Below are positions 24,511 through 33,944 of a stretch of 64,000 bases of DNA, in pieces. Every line of letters starts with the position of its first letter. Position 1 is the first letter of the stretch. The position numbers were made by a program, and so were the translations under genes. The notes beneath the pieces were generated by a model that was not told where the DNA came from, made no database searches, and saw nothing but the letters and a program-made list of their open reading frames with translations. This DNA comes from SCUB01 sp041918675 (GTDB lineage Bacteria > Pseudomonadota > Alphaproteobacteria > Rhizobiales > Xanthobacteraceae), in NCBI GenBank assembly GCA_041918675.1, contig JAYRVF010000015.1:62001-126000 (forward strand). The letters are read 5' to 3'.

Positions 24511-25371
24511 ATGTCTGATCCCCGTCTCACGCCGGCGCGCGCGGACCTCGCCGCCAAACATCTCAACGGGATCGTCGCCGCCGACCGCTTCGTCGAGGGC
24601 GAGGAATACGAGGTCGTCGCGGCGAGCGCCGCCATGCGACGCGAACCCTCCCACCACGCGCCGCTCGACACCGAGGCGCTCAAAGGCGAACGCGTCACCG
24701 TCTACGAAATGACCGACGAGGGATGGGCGTGGGGTCAACTCAAAAATGATCTTTATGTCGGTTGGCTGGCGCGGGCCGCGCTCGCCGCGCCCGGCCCGGC
24801 GCCGACCCACAAGGTCGCCGCGTTGCGCACATTCGCGTTTCCGGGCCCGTCGATCAAGTTGCCGCCGGTCGACACGCTTTCGCTCGGCTGCGCCGTGGCG
24901 ATCACGCGCGCGGAGAAGGACTTCGCGGTCACCGCCGATGGCCTTTGGCTGCCGGCGGTCCATCTCGCCTCGGTTGGCGCGAACGAAAGCGATTTCGTCG
25001 CCGTCGCCGAGCGTTTCGTCGGTATTCCCTATCTCTGGGGCGGCAAGACCAGCCTCGGCGTCGATTGCTCCGGTCTGGTGCAGATCGCGCTCGGCGCCCG
25101 CGGCATCGCCGCTCCGCGCGACAGCGACATGCAGGCGGCCGGCCTCGGCGAGGCGCTCCCGCCCGATCAATGGCACGCGCCCGCGCGCGGGGATCTGATC
25201 TTCTGGCCGGGCCACGTCGCCATCGCGCGCGGTCCACGCGCGATCGTTCACGCCAACGCCCATCACATGGCGGTCGCGATCGAGGATTTCGCGGCCGCGC
25301 GCGCGCGCATCGCCGCGACGGGAAGCGATATCGTCGCGGTGAAGCGCCTGCCGGGGCTAAGGCTTGGCTGA
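24511..25371 (+). CDS. NlpC/P60 family peptidase with N-terminal SH3-like domains
   Basis: A 286-residue putative gamma-D-glutamyl-diamino acid endopeptidase. Residues ~25-150 hold bacterial SH3-like repeats (ALKGERVTVYEMTDEGWAWGQLKNDLYVGWL). The C-terminal NlpC/P60 domain has the catalytic Cys in LGVDCSGLVQIAL, the His in GHVAIARG and a third polar residue in IVHANAHH. There is no signal peptide, so like other proteins of this pair it may act on recycled muropeptides in the cytoplasm. It is translationally close to the M17 peptidase. Its 3' end overlaps the convergent NUDIX gene by 15 bp. Confidence 0.88.
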   Translation: MSDPRLTPARADLAAKHLNGIVAADRFVEGEEYEVVAASAAMRREPSHHAPLDTEALKGERVTVYEMTDEGWAWGQLKNDLYVGWLARAALAAPGPAPTHKVAALRTFAFPGPSIKLPPVDTLSLGCAVAITRAEKDFAVTADGLWLPAVHLASVGANESDFVAVAERFVGIPYLWGGKTSLGVDCSGLVQIALGARGIAAPRDSDMQAAGLGEALPPDQWHAPARGDLIFWPGHVAIARGPRAIVHANAHHMAVAIEDFAAARARIAATGSDIVAVKRLPGLRLG

Positions 25372-26004
25372 CGATCGCGCCAGCGCGTCGAGCCGGCCGC
25401 GGTTGAGCGCGAGCCATTGCAGCGCGACGATGAGGAAAGCGTTCGCCATCCGCCCTTGCCCGGCCGCGGCGATCGCCGCGTCGATGGAAACGCGGAAAGG
25501 CCGCGTCTCCTCGCTTTCGTGATCCACCCCGCCGCGCGGAAGAATGCCGGCCGCGTCGATCAGACCGACATAGAGAGCGGCGTGTTCGTCGGTGATGCCG
25601 GGCGTCGGCAGCAGATCGACCATGGGAAACAGCGATGCCGGCGCGACGCCGATTTCCTCGACGCATTCGCGGCGCGCGCAGGCGAGAGGGTCCTCGCCCT
25701 CCTCCAGGCGCCCGGCGACGATCTCGACCATGTCGCCGCGTCCGGTGGCGAGATGGGCCGCCAGACGGAACTGGCGGATCAGCACGACCTCGCCTCGATC
25801 AAGATCGATCGGCAGAACGCCGACGATGCGGCCGGCGCGCAGGATGTCGCGTTGCTGGGTGAGCGGCCCGTCGCCCTCGCGCGCGAGCGTCAACGTGAAG
25901 CGTTCGTAGGACTGGTAACCGCGCGCGAGCGTCACCGGCGTGGAAAGCGCGGGCGCGGCCGCGCGATCGGCCAGTTCCTCGTCCCGTTCATCCATCGCCG
26001 TCAC
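25357..26004 (-). CDS. NUDIX hydrolase, ADP-ribose pyrophosphatase-like
   Basis: A 215-residue hydrolase (212 if the ATG at 25995 is used instead of GTG 26004). The NUDIX box GRLEEGEDPLACARRECVEEIGV fits G-x5-E-x7-RE-x2-EE-x-G. The flanking VLPIDLDRGEVVLIRQFRLAAHLATGRGDMVEIVAG region is that of ADP-ribose/nucleoside-diphosphate-sugar pyrophosphatases of the NudF/TrgB type. It lies 5 bp downstream of the yejF stop, so it may ride on the peptide importer operon. Exact substrate is uncertain. Confidence 0.82.
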   Translation of the reverse strand: MTAMDERDEELADRAAAPALSTPVTLARGYQSYERFTLTLAREGDGPLTQQRDILRAGRIVGVLPIDLDRGEVVLIRQFRLAAHLATGRGDMVEIVAGRLEEGEDPLACARRECVEEIGVAPASLFPMVDLLPTPGITDEHAALYVGLIDAAGILPRGGVDHESEETRPFRVSIDAAIAAAGQGRMANAFLIVALQWLALNRGRLDALARSSAKP

Positions 26005-26009
26005 GCCGC

Positions 26010-27647
26010 TTATTGCGCCACCGAACCGGGCGGGGCTTCCTCGAGCTTGAACGCGGCCGCGAACAAGGCGCGCGTGTATTCGCTGCGTGGGCTGGCGAAC
26101 AAGTCGCCCGCCGGCCCCATCTCCACCACCTTGCCCTGGCGCATGACGATGAGATGGCTCGCCAGCGCCGCGACCACGCGCAGGTCGTGGGAGATGAACA
26201 AATAAGTAAGGTCGCGCTTGCGCTGCAGCCCGCGCAGCAGGTCGACCATCTGCGCCTGGAACAGCATGTCGAGCGCGCTGGTCGGCTCGTCGAGCACGAT
26301 GAAGCTTGGTTCCAGCACCAGCGTGCGCGCCACGCTGATGCGCTGACGCTGGCCGCCGGAGAATTCATGCGGATAACGAAAGCGCGTCGCCGGATCCATA
26401 CCCACTTCGACCAGCGCCTGAACGACGCGCGCCTCGCGCGCGGCCTCGTCGAGTTTGGGTTGATGCACCGTGAGGCCCTCGGCGACGATCTCGCCGATCG
26501 ACATGCGCGGGCTGAGCGCGCCGAACGGATCCTGAAACACGATCTGCATTTCACGGCGATGGCGCCGCATCGCCTTGAAGCCGAGCCCCTGGATGTCGCG
26601 GCCCATGAACACGATCGGCCCCACCGAGGAGATCAGCCGCAGCAGCGCGAGCCCGAGCGTGGTCTTGCCGGAACCCGATTCGCCGACCACGCCGAGCGTC
26701 TCGCCCTTGCGCAGTTCCAGGCTGACGCCGTCGACCGCCTTGATGTGGCCGACGGTCTTGCGCAGAAAGCCGCGCTTGATCGGGAACCAGACGCGCAGCT
26801 CCTCCGCCTTGATTACCACCTGCTCTTGCGGGCGCGGCGGGGCCGGATCGGGCCTCGGCTCGGCGGCGAGCAGATCGCGCGTGTAGGGATGGGCGGGCGC
26901 GGCGAACACGCTTTCGACCGGACCCTGCTCGACGATGCGCCCGTCCTTCATGACGCAGACGGCGTCGGCGATCTTGCGGACGATGCCGAGATCATGGGTG
27001 ATGAACAGCATGCTCATGCCCAGCCGCTTGCGGATGTCGGCGAGCAGCCGCAGGATCTGCGCCTGCACCGTCACGTCGAGCGCGGTCGTCGGCTCGTCGG
27101 CGATGAGGAGGTCGGGCTCGTTGGCCAACGCCATCGCGATCATCACCCGCTGGCGCTGCCCGCCGGACAATTGATGCGGATAGCTCGACAGCCGCGTCGC
27201 CGGATCGACGATGCCGACCTGGCCGAGCAGCTCCAGCGTGCGCCGGCGCGCGGCGTCGGGGCGCAGACCCTTGTGCAGGAAAAGGATCTCGCCGATCTGC
27301 CGCTCGATCGTGTGCAGCGGATTGAGCGAGGTCATCGGCTCCTGAAAGATGATGGAAATGTCGTTGCCACGAACCCGGCACATCTCGCGCTCGGAAAGTC
27401 CGATCAGCTCCGCGCCGTTGAAGCGGATGCTTCCCGACGGGTGGCGCGCGGCCGGATAGGGCAGCAGCTTCATGATCGAAAGCGCGGTGACCGATTTTCC
27501 CGAGCCCGATTCGCCGACCAGCGCCACGCATTCGCCGCGCCTGATCTGAAACGACACGCCGTCGACGGCGCGCGATTCGCCCTCGCCGTGGCGGAACGCG
27601 ACCGACAGGTCGCGTATGTCGAGCAGCGGCTGGTTGATCGCGTCCAT
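26010..27647 (-). CDS. yejF: Yej-type peptide importer ATP-binding protein (two fused NBDs)
   Basis: A 545-residue ABC ATPase with two nucleotide-binding domains. The first has Walker A GESGSGKSVTALSIM and signature LSGGQRQRVMIAMA. The second begins near residue 285 with GESGSGKTTLGLALL and FSGGQRQRISVART. This double form is typical of YejF, which drives uptake of oligopeptides and microcin C-like compounds. I choose the ATG at 27647, directly following the yejE stop at 27653; the open frame upstream is not typical of the family. It is the last ABC gene of a five-gene operon. Confidence 0.92.
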   Translation of the reverse strand: MDAINQPLLDIRDLSVAFRHGEGESRAVDGVSFQIRRGECVALVGESGSGKSVTALSIMKLLPYPAARHPSGSIRFNGAELIGLSEREMCRVRGNDISIIFQEPMTSLNPLHTIERQIGEILFLHKGLRPDAARRRTLELLGQVGIVDPATRLSSYPHQLSGGQRQRVMIAMALANEPDLLIADEPTTALDVTVQAQILRLLADIRKRLGMSMLFITHDLGIVRKIADAVCVMKDGRIVEQGPVESVFAAPAHPYTRDLLAAEPRPDPAPPRPQEQVVIKAEELRVWFPIKRGFLRKTVGHIKAVDGVSLELRKGETLGVVGESGSGKTTLGLALLRLISSVGPIVFMGRDIQGLGFKAMRRHRREMQIVFQDPFGALSPRMSIGEIVAEGLTVHQPKLDEAAREARVVQALVEVGMDPATRFRYPHEFSGGQRQRISVARTLVLEPSFIVLDEPTSALDMLFQAQMVDLLRGLQRKRDLTYLFISHDLRVVAALASHLIVMRQGKVVEMGPAGDLFASPRSEYTRALFAAAFKLEEAPPGSVAQ

Positions 27648-27652
27648 CGATC

Positions 27653-28819
27653 TCACCGGAACGTCTTGCGCGGGTCGAGCGCGTCGCGCGCCGCCTCGCC
27701 GATGAAGATCAGCAGCGACAGCATGATCGCGACCGAGAAGAAACCGGCGAGGCCGAGCCACGGCGCCTGAATGTTGGCCTTGCCCTGCGACAGCAATTCG
27801 CCGAGCGAGGGCGAGCCCGGCGGCATGCCGAAGCCGAGGAAGTCGAGCGCCGTCAGCGTCATCACCGAAGAGGAGACGATGAAGGGTAGGAAGGTGAGCG
27901 TCGCCACCATCGCGTTCGGCAGAAGATGCCTGACCATGATGACGGCGTTGGACACGCCGAGCGCGCGCGCGGCCTGGATATATTCGAAATTGCGGCCGCG
28001 CAGGAACTCCGCGCGCACCAGACCGACCAGCGATACCCAGGAGAACAGCAGCAGGATGCCGAGCAGCACGAAGAAGCCCGGCACCAGCACCGAGGAGATG
28101 ATGAGCAGGAGATAGAGCGAGGGGATCGCCGTCCAGATTTCGATGAAGCGCTGAAACAGCAGATCGGTCCAGCCGCCGAAATAGCCCTGCACGCCGCCGG
28201 CGGCCACGCCGACGAGCGAGGAAATCAGCGTCAGCGTCAATCCGAACAGCACCGAGACGCGGAAACCGTAGATCAGGCGCGCGACGACATCGCGGCCCTG
28301 ATCATCGGTGCCGAGCCAGTTGTATTCGAGATCGCGGCAGCCGCCGAGACCCTTGCGCGCCACCACCGCCGCGCATTCCGCCTCGGTCAGCATCCAGGTC
28401 GGCTTGGACGGCGCCGGCGTCGGCAGATCGAGATTATGCGTGCCGTAGGAATAGCGGATCGGCGGCCAGACGATCGTGCCGCCCTTGTCGGCGATCAGCT
28501 TGCGCAGGAACGGATCGCGGTAGTCGGCCGCGGTCTCGAAATCGCCGCCGAAGGTCGTCTCCGAATAGGTGACGAAGGTCGGCCAATACAGCCGCCCGTC
28601 GAAGCGCACCAGCAGCGGGCGATCATTGGCGATGAACTCGGCGAACAGCGAGAGCACGAACAACACCGAGAACAGGATGAGCGACCAGTAGCCGCGCCGG
28701 TTGGCCTTGAAGTTGCGCGCGCGGCGTTGGTTGAGCGGCGACAGCCGCGACCGCCGCGCCGCCGTCTCGCCGCCATCCGCCGCGCCGGCGGCCTCGACCT
28801 CGTCGCGCGCCCCGCTCAT
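27653..28819 (-). CDS. yejE: Yej-type peptide importer permease
   Basis: A 388-residue inner-membrane permease. It begins with the N-terminal cap of the OppC family (LSPLNQRRARNFKANRRGYWSLILFSVLF), followed by a large extracytoplasmic segment with a Cys pair and the YNWLGTDDQGRDVVARLIYG motif. The permease core carries the EAA loop (EYIQAARALGVSNAVIMVRHLLPNAM). Family members in Rhizobiales have the same architecture. The start overlaps the yejB stop by 4 bp. Confidence 0.92.
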   Translation of the reverse strand: MSGARDEVEAAGAADGGETAARRSRLSPLNQRRARNFKANRRGYWSLILFSVLFVLSLFAEFIANDRPLLVRFDGRLYWPTFVTYSETTFGGDFETAADYRDPFLRKLIADKGGTIVWPPIRYSYGTHNLDLPTPAPSKPTWMLTEAECAAVVARKGLGGCRDLEYNWLGTDDQGRDVVARLIYGFRVSVLFGLTLTLISSLVGVAAGGVQGYFGGWTDLLFQRFIEIWTAIPSLYLLLIISSVLVPGFFVLLGILLLFSWVSLVGLVRAEFLRGRNFEYIQAARALGVSNAVIMVRHLLPNAMVATLTFLPFIVSSSVMTLTALDFLGFGMPPGSPSLGELLSQGKANIQAPWLGLAGFFSVAIMLSLLIFIGEAARDALDPRKTFR

Positions 28820-29925
28820 ACCTCGCGCGCCTCGAAATCGATCCGCGGATCGATCCAGGTATAGGTCAGATCCGAAATCAGGTTGACGATGAGGCCGACG
28901 AGCGAAAAGACGTAGAGCGTGCCGAACACCACCGGATAGTCGCGGTTGAGCACGCTCTCGAAGCCGAGCAGGCCGAGCCCGTCGAGCGAGAAGATCGTCT
29001 CGATCAGCAGCGAACCGGAGAAGAACGCGTGCACGAAGGCGCCGGGAAAGCCGGCGATGACGATCAGCATGGCGTTGCGGAAGATGTGGCCGTAGAGCAC
29101 CCGCGCCTCGCCGCAGCCCTTGGCGCGCGCGGTCATCACATATTGCTTGCGGATTTCGTCGAGGAACGAGTTCTTCGTCAGCAGCGTCATGGTGGTGAAG
29201 GCGCCGAGCGACATCGCCAGCAGCGGCAGCGTCAGATGCCAAAAGTAGTCGACGACCTTGCCGACCGGGCCGAGCTCGTTCCAATTGTCCGAGGTCAGGC
29301 CGCGCAGCGGAAACAGGTCGAGGAACGAGCCGCCGGCAAACAGGATGATGAGCAGGATCGCGAACAAGAAGCCGGGAATGGCGAAGCCGACAATGATGAC
29401 GGCCGAGGTCCAGACGTCGAAGCGCGATCCGTCATTGACCGCCTTGCGGATGCCGAGCGGAATGGAGATCAGATAGGTCAACAGCATCATCCAGACGCCG
29501 AGCGACATCGACACCGGCAGCTTTTCCTTGACGAGCTGAACGACGCTGATGTCGCGGAAATAGCTCTTGCCGAGATCGAAGCGGGCGAAGTTCCACACCA
29601 TCAGCAGGAAACGCTCATGCGCCGGCTTGTCGAAGCCGAACTGCTTTTCCAAAGCCTTGATGAAGTCGGGATCGAGCCCCTGCGCGCCGCGATATTTCGA
29701 GCCGACCGCGTCGGCCGCGGCGCCGGGCTGGTTGCGCGTGCCGAAATCGCCGCCCTGCGATCCGGAAATGCGCGAGCTGGCGCCGGTGTCGGCGCCGGTC
29801 AATTGCGCGATCACCCGCTCGACCGGACCGCCGGGCGCGAATTGCACCACGACGAAGGAGACGAGCAGGATTCCGAGCACGGTCGGAATCATCAGAAGCA
29901 GGCGTCGCGCGATATAGGCCGCCAT
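28816..29925 (-). CDS. yejB: Yej-type peptide importer permease
   Basis: A 369-residue permease of the OppB family. It starts with the canonical YIARRLLLMIPTVLGILLVSFVVVQFAPGGPVE. A long periplasmic insertion (residues ~45-90) precedes the DLGKSYFRDISVVQLVKEKLPVSMSLG segment and core helices, ending with the EAA loop (QYVMTARAKGCGEARVLYGHIFRNAM). It starts 3 bp after the upstream binding-protein gene. With YejE it forms the channel. Confidence 0.92.
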   Translation of the reverse strand: MAAYIARRLLLMIPTVLGILLVSFVVVQFAPGGPVERVIAQLTGADTGASSRISGSQGGDFGTRNQPGAAADAVGSKYRGAQGLDPDFIKALEKQFGFDKPAHERFLLMVWNFARFDLGKSYFRDISVVQLVKEKLPVSMSLGVWMMLLTYLISIPLGIRKAVNDGSRFDVWTSAVIIVGFAIPGFLFAILLIILFAGGSFLDLFPLRGLTSDNWNELGPVGKVVDYFWHLTLPLLAMSLGAFTTMTLLTKNSFLDEIRKQYVMTARAKGCGEARVLYGHIFRNAMLIVIAGFPGAFVHAFFSGSLLIETIFSLDGLGLLGFESVLNRDYPVVFGTLYVFSLVGLIVNLISDLTYTWIDPRIDFEAREV

Positions 29926-29928
29926 CGT

Positions 29929-31815
29929 CTATCCCGCACGTTCGAGCCGCGATGCCTTGTCGGCATCGTGCCACCAGGTGTCCGGCGCGCCGCGACCATA
30001 GCGCGGCTTGGCCGTTGGATGGCCGAAAACATCCCAAAAGGCAAGCTGATGGGTGCCCTTGTACCATTGCGGAATCCAGTAGCGGCCGGCGCGGAAGACG
30101 CGGTCGAACGCCCGGCAGGCGATGGTGAGCGCTTCGCGATCGGGCGCCTCGATGATTCGCTCGATCAACGCGTCGATCGCCGGATCGGCGATTCCGGCCA
30201 GGTTCTGCGAACCGCGCGTACGCGCCGCCCGTGACGAGAAGAACGTCCTGAGCGCGTCGCCCGGCGTCGACGACATGCTGAAGCGGGTGATCGTCAGATC
30301 GAAATCGAAATCGTCGAGGCGGGCGCGGAACTGCACCGGATCGACGACGCGCAACGTCGCCTCGATGCCGAGCGTGCCCAGATTCTTGATGAACGGCATG
30401 TGATGGGGCTGAAACGACGGCTCGTCGAGCAGAAACTCGATCGTCATCGGCTCGCCGGAAGGCGCGCGCAGCCTGCCGTTCTCGACGACGCAGCCGGCTT
30501 CGCCGAGGAGGCGCGCGGCGCGGCGCAGCAGCGCGCGGTCCTGGCCGTTGCCGTCGGAGACCGGCGGCGCGAACGGCTCGCCGAACACCTCCTCGGGAAC
30601 CTCGCCGCGAAACGGTTCGAGCAGCGCGCGCTCGGCCGGTTCGGGCGAACCGTTCGCCATCATGTCGGAATTCTGGAACGGGGAATGCGTGCGCCGGTAG
30701 GCGCCGTACATGATGGTCTTGTTGGTCCACTCGAAATCGAAGGCGCAGCCCAGCGCCTCGCGCAGACGGCGATCGGCGAATTTGGCGCGGCGCAGGTTGA
30801 TGAACCAGCCCTGCGCGCCGGACGGCGTGTCGTCGGGCAATGTCTCGCGGCGGACGCGGCCGTCGCGCGCGGCGGCGAAGTCGTAGCGCGTCGCCCACAC
30901 GCGCGAGGTGAATTCCTCGCGGAACAGATAGTTGCGCGCGGTGAAGCCCTCGAACGCGACCTCGCGGTCGCGATAGAACTCGTAGCGCATGACATCGAAA
31001 TTGTTCCGCCCGCGCGTGATCGGCAGATCGGCGCCCCACCAGTCCTTGACCCGCTCTAACTCGATGAAGCGGCCGACCTCAAAGCGCGCGACCTTGTAGG
31101 GGCCGCAACCGAGCGGAACGGCGAGCGTGGATTCGTCGAAGGCGCGCTCGGCGTAATAGGCGCGCGAGAAGATCGGCAGGCCGGCGACGTAGAGCGGCAC
31201 GTCGCGGCCGCGACCGGGCGCGAAGGTCACGCTCACCGTCATCTCGTCGAGCGCGGCGACGCCGGTCATGTCGCGCAGCAATTGCTGGATGATCGGATGG
31301 CCCTTGGCCTTCAGGATTTCGAGCGAGAAAGCGACGTCATGGGCGGTGAGCCGGACGCCGTCGTGAAACCGCGCCTCCGGGCGCAGCAGGAAATCGTATC
31401 GCAGCCGGTCGGGCGAGATCCGCGCCGCGCGCGCGGCGAGCCCATAGACCGCGTCGGGTTCGTCCTCGGCGCGCGCCATCAGGGAGGCGAAGGTCAATTG
31501 CATGCCCTGCGCGCCGTCGCCCTTGAGAATGAAGGCGTTGAGCGAGTTGAAGGTCTGGTAGGACTGGTTATAGGCGCGGCTCGACGGAATGGTGGAAAAG
31601 ACGCCGCCCTTCGGCGCGTCCGGCCGAACGTAATCGAGATGGGAAAAATCGGCCGGGTATTTGAGATCGCCGAAGGCGGAAAGCCCGTGCGTTTCCTCGC
31701 CGGCGCGCGCTCGCCGCGAGGCAAGGAGAAACGCCGCGAGCGCCCCGCCGCCGGCCGCGACCACCGTTCGCCGTGTCGGCGCGGCGACGGCGGGCGGAAC
31801 CCGGCCGAGGCTCAT
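29929..31815 (-). CDS. Extracellular solute-binding protein, family 5 (YejA-like), copy 1
   Basis: A 628-residue periplasmic peptide-binding protein. The N-terminus has a twin-arginine-like signal (APTRRTVVAAGGGALAAFLLA). The mature protein opens with HGLSAFGDLKYPADFSHLDYVRPDAPKGG, the YejA/SBP_bac_5 signature shared with its neighbour. The start at 31815 overlaps the stop of the second binding protein (ATGA) and gives the normal signal; the open frame runs further upstream to 31857. It is the second of two paralogous binding proteins in the operon, so the transporter may accept two sets of ligands. Confidence 0.9.
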   Translation of the reverse strand: MSLGRVPPAVAAPTRRTVVAAGGGALAAFLLASRRARAGEETHGLSAFGDLKYPADFSHLDYVRPDAPKGGVFSTIPSSRAYNQSYQTFNSLNAFILKGDGAQGMQLTFASLMARAEDEPDAVYGLAARAARISPDRLRYDFLLRPEARFHDGVRLTAHDVAFSLEILKAKGHPIIQQLLRDMTGVAALDEMTVSVTFAPGRGRDVPLYVAGLPIFSRAYYAERAFDESTLAVPLGCGPYKVARFEVGRFIELERVKDWWGADLPITRGRNNFDVMRYEFYRDREVAFEGFTARNYLFREEFTSRVWATRYDFAAARDGRVRRETLPDDTPSGAQGWFINLRRAKFADRRLREALGCAFDFEWTNKTIMYGAYRRTHSPFQNSDMMANGSPEPAERALLEPFRGEVPEEVFGEPFAPPVSDGNGQDRALLRRAARLLGEAGCVVENGRLRAPSGEPMTIEFLLDEPSFQPHHMPFIKNLGTLGIEATLRVVDPVQFRARLDDFDFDLTITRFSMSSTPGDALRTFFSSRAARTRGSQNLAGIADPAIDALIERIIEAPDREALTIACRAFDRVFRAGRYWIPQWYKGTHQLAFWDVFGHPTAKPRYGRGAPDTWWHDADKASRLERAG

Positions 31816-33704
31816 GATCGCTTCGCCGCCTTGGCCGCCTTGTCCGCGTCCCACCACCAGATCGAGGGAAAGTCGGAGGCGCCATAGGTCGGCATGAGCG
31901 CGGGACGGCTAAAGCGATCCCACCGCGCGGTGCGCTCCTTGCCGTAAGTCCATTGCGGCACGACATAGAAGTTCCACAACAGCACCCGGTCGAGCGCGCG
32001 CGTGGCCGCGACAAGGTCGGCGCGGTCGCGGGCGAAGATGACGCGCTCGATCAGCGCGTCGACGGCCGGATCTTCGATGCCGACGAGATTGCGCGAGCCG
32101 GGAATCCGGGACGCCGCCGACCCCCAGAAATCGCGCTGCTCGTTGCCGGGCGAAAGCGACTGCCCCCATGAGGCGACGATGATGTCGAAGTCGAAATTGC
32201 GCAGGCGATTTTCATATTGCGGCTGGTCGACGATGCGCACCGTGGTCGCGATGCCGAGCCGCTCGAAGGAGGGAACGACGGAGGTCGCGACCCGCTCGAA
32301 ACTCGGATCCTGCACCAGAATTTCCATCGCGAAGGGCTGGCCGCTCGCGAGATCGATGAGACGGCGGTCGCGGATTTCGAAATTCGCCTCCTTGAGCAGG
32401 CCCATCGCCTCGCGCAAATTGGCCCGCACCGCCCGTGGGTCGCCGCCGACGGGATTGGCGTAAGCGGTGGTGAAAACCTCGGACGGCACCTTGCCGCGCA
32501 CGGCATCGAGAATTTCGAGTTCCTTTCCCTCGGGCAGGCCGGTCGCGGCGAGCTCGGTGCCCTCGAAATAGGAGTTGATCCGCTTGTACTGGCCGTAGAA
32601 CAGGCGGCCGTTCATTTCCTCGAAATCGAAGGCGAAGTTGATCGCGCGGCGCAGCCGCGGCTCCTTGAATTTCGCCCGGCGCAGATTGAAGGCGAAGCAC
32701 TGCATGCCGCCGCGACTGCGGATGGGGAATTCCTCCAGCACCACGCGCTTGTCGTGCACTGCGGGGAAATCGTAGGCCGTGGCCCAATTCTTGGCGCTGT
32801 TTTCCATGCGCCAGTCGACCTGATCGCCCTTGAATACCTCGATCGCGACGGTTCCGTCCCGGAAATATTCGAAGCGCAGCTCGTCGAAATTGTTGCGTCC
32901 GACATTGACGTTGAGATCGCGCGCCCAATAGTCGGCCACCCGCGCATAGGCGACAGTGCCGCCGGCGACGAACTCCTTGACGCGATAGGGCCCGGAGCCG
33001 AGCGGCGGCTCCTGGGTCGTCGCCGTGATGTCGCGCTTCTCGCCCTTGGCGTTGACGCCTTCCCACCAATGCTTCGGCAGCACCACCAATTGGCCGACGA
33101 TCTGCGGCAATTCGCGGTTGCCCCCGCCGTCGAAGGTGAAGGTGATGTCGCGCTCGCCGGTCATCTCGACCTTGGCGACGTGGCGGTAATAGGCCGCGTG
33201 CATCGGGCTGTGCTTCTTGAGCATGTCGAAGGAGAAGATCACGTCCTCCGGCGTCACCGGCATGCCGTCGTGCCATTTCGCCGCCGCGCGCAACCGATAG
33301 GTCACCCAGGAATGATCGTCGGGATGGCGAACCGATTCGGCGAGCAGTCCGTATTCGGTCGACACCTCGTCGAGCGCGCTCGTCATCAGCGTGTCGTAGA
33401 TCAGACCGATGCCGGCCGCGAGCGAGCCTTTGACGCCGGCGACGACGAGATTGAAATTGTCGAAGGAGCCGATCGTGCTCTGGCGGGCAAGGCCGCCTTT
33501 CGGGGCGTCCGGATTGACGTAGTCGAAGCGCGGAAAGCCGGCGGGATATTTGAGATCGCCGAAAAGGGAGAGGCCGTGACGCCACGCGGGTTCGGCCGAG
33601 CTTGCCCGCGCGGGCGCGGTGAACGAGGCGACCGGGGCCGGCAGCATCGACAGCGCGGCAAGACCCGCGCCGCCGCGAAAAAGTTCACGACGATTGACTG
33701 TCAA
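31812..33704 (-). CDS. Extracellular solute-binding protein, family 5 (YejA-like), copy 2
   Basis: A 630-residue binding protein and the first gene of the yej-like operon. The N-terminus is a good Tat signal (NRRELFRGGAGLAALSMLPAPVASFTAPARA). Shared signatures with copy 1 include HGLSLFGDLKYPAGFPRFDYVNPDAPKGG, NLRRAKFKEPRLRRAINFAFDFEEMN and DPAVDALIERVI. The sequence around it is well conserved throughout, so neither copy looks decayed. Control elements of the operon should lie in the 240 bp up to the cytochrome gene at 33945. Confidence 0.91.
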   Translation of the reverse strand: MTVNRRELFRGGAGLAALSMLPAPVASFTAPARASSAEPAWRHGLSLFGDLKYPAGFPRFDYVNPDAPKGGLARQSTIGSFDNFNLVVAGVKGSLAAGIGLIYDTLMTSALDEVSTEYGLLAESVRHPDDHSWVTYRLRAAAKWHDGMPVTPEDVIFSFDMLKKHSPMHAAYYRHVAKVEMTGERDITFTFDGGGNRELPQIVGQLVVLPKHWWEGVNAKGEKRDITATTQEPPLGSGPYRVKEFVAGGTVAYARVADYWARDLNVNVGRNNFDELRFEYFRDGTVAIEVFKGDQVDWRMENSAKNWATAYDFPAVHDKRVVLEEFPIRSRGGMQCFAFNLRRAKFKEPRLRRAINFAFDFEEMNGRLFYGQYKRINSYFEGTELAATGLPEGKELEILDAVRGKVPSEVFTTAYANPVGGDPRAVRANLREAMGLLKEANFEIRDRRLIDLASGQPFAMEILVQDPSFERVATSVVPSFERLGIATTVRIVDQPQYENRLRNFDFDIIVASWGQSLSPGNEQRDFWGSAASRIPGSRNLVGIEDPAVDALIERVIFARDRADLVAATRALDRVLLWNFYVVPQWTYGKERTARWDRFSRPALMPTYGASDFPSIWWWDADKAAKAAKRS

Positions 33705-33944
33705 ATTCGATCCCTCGTCCTTCCCGTCCGCGCCCGGTATTGTCGCTTCCGGTGGCGCGGCCGGCGCGAGCGCCGTGGGCCGTGCCGCCCGTCATTGCCG
33801 GTAACGTCGCGGCCGGCGATGTCGCCGGTCAATTATGTCGGATTCGCGATGCCGCGCCACCGGCCCGGCGCGACAAAAGAACCGCCTGGCGCTGAATTCA
33901 CGCCTGGGAATCGATGCCTGGCGCGCGGCCCCTCGGCCTCGCGA

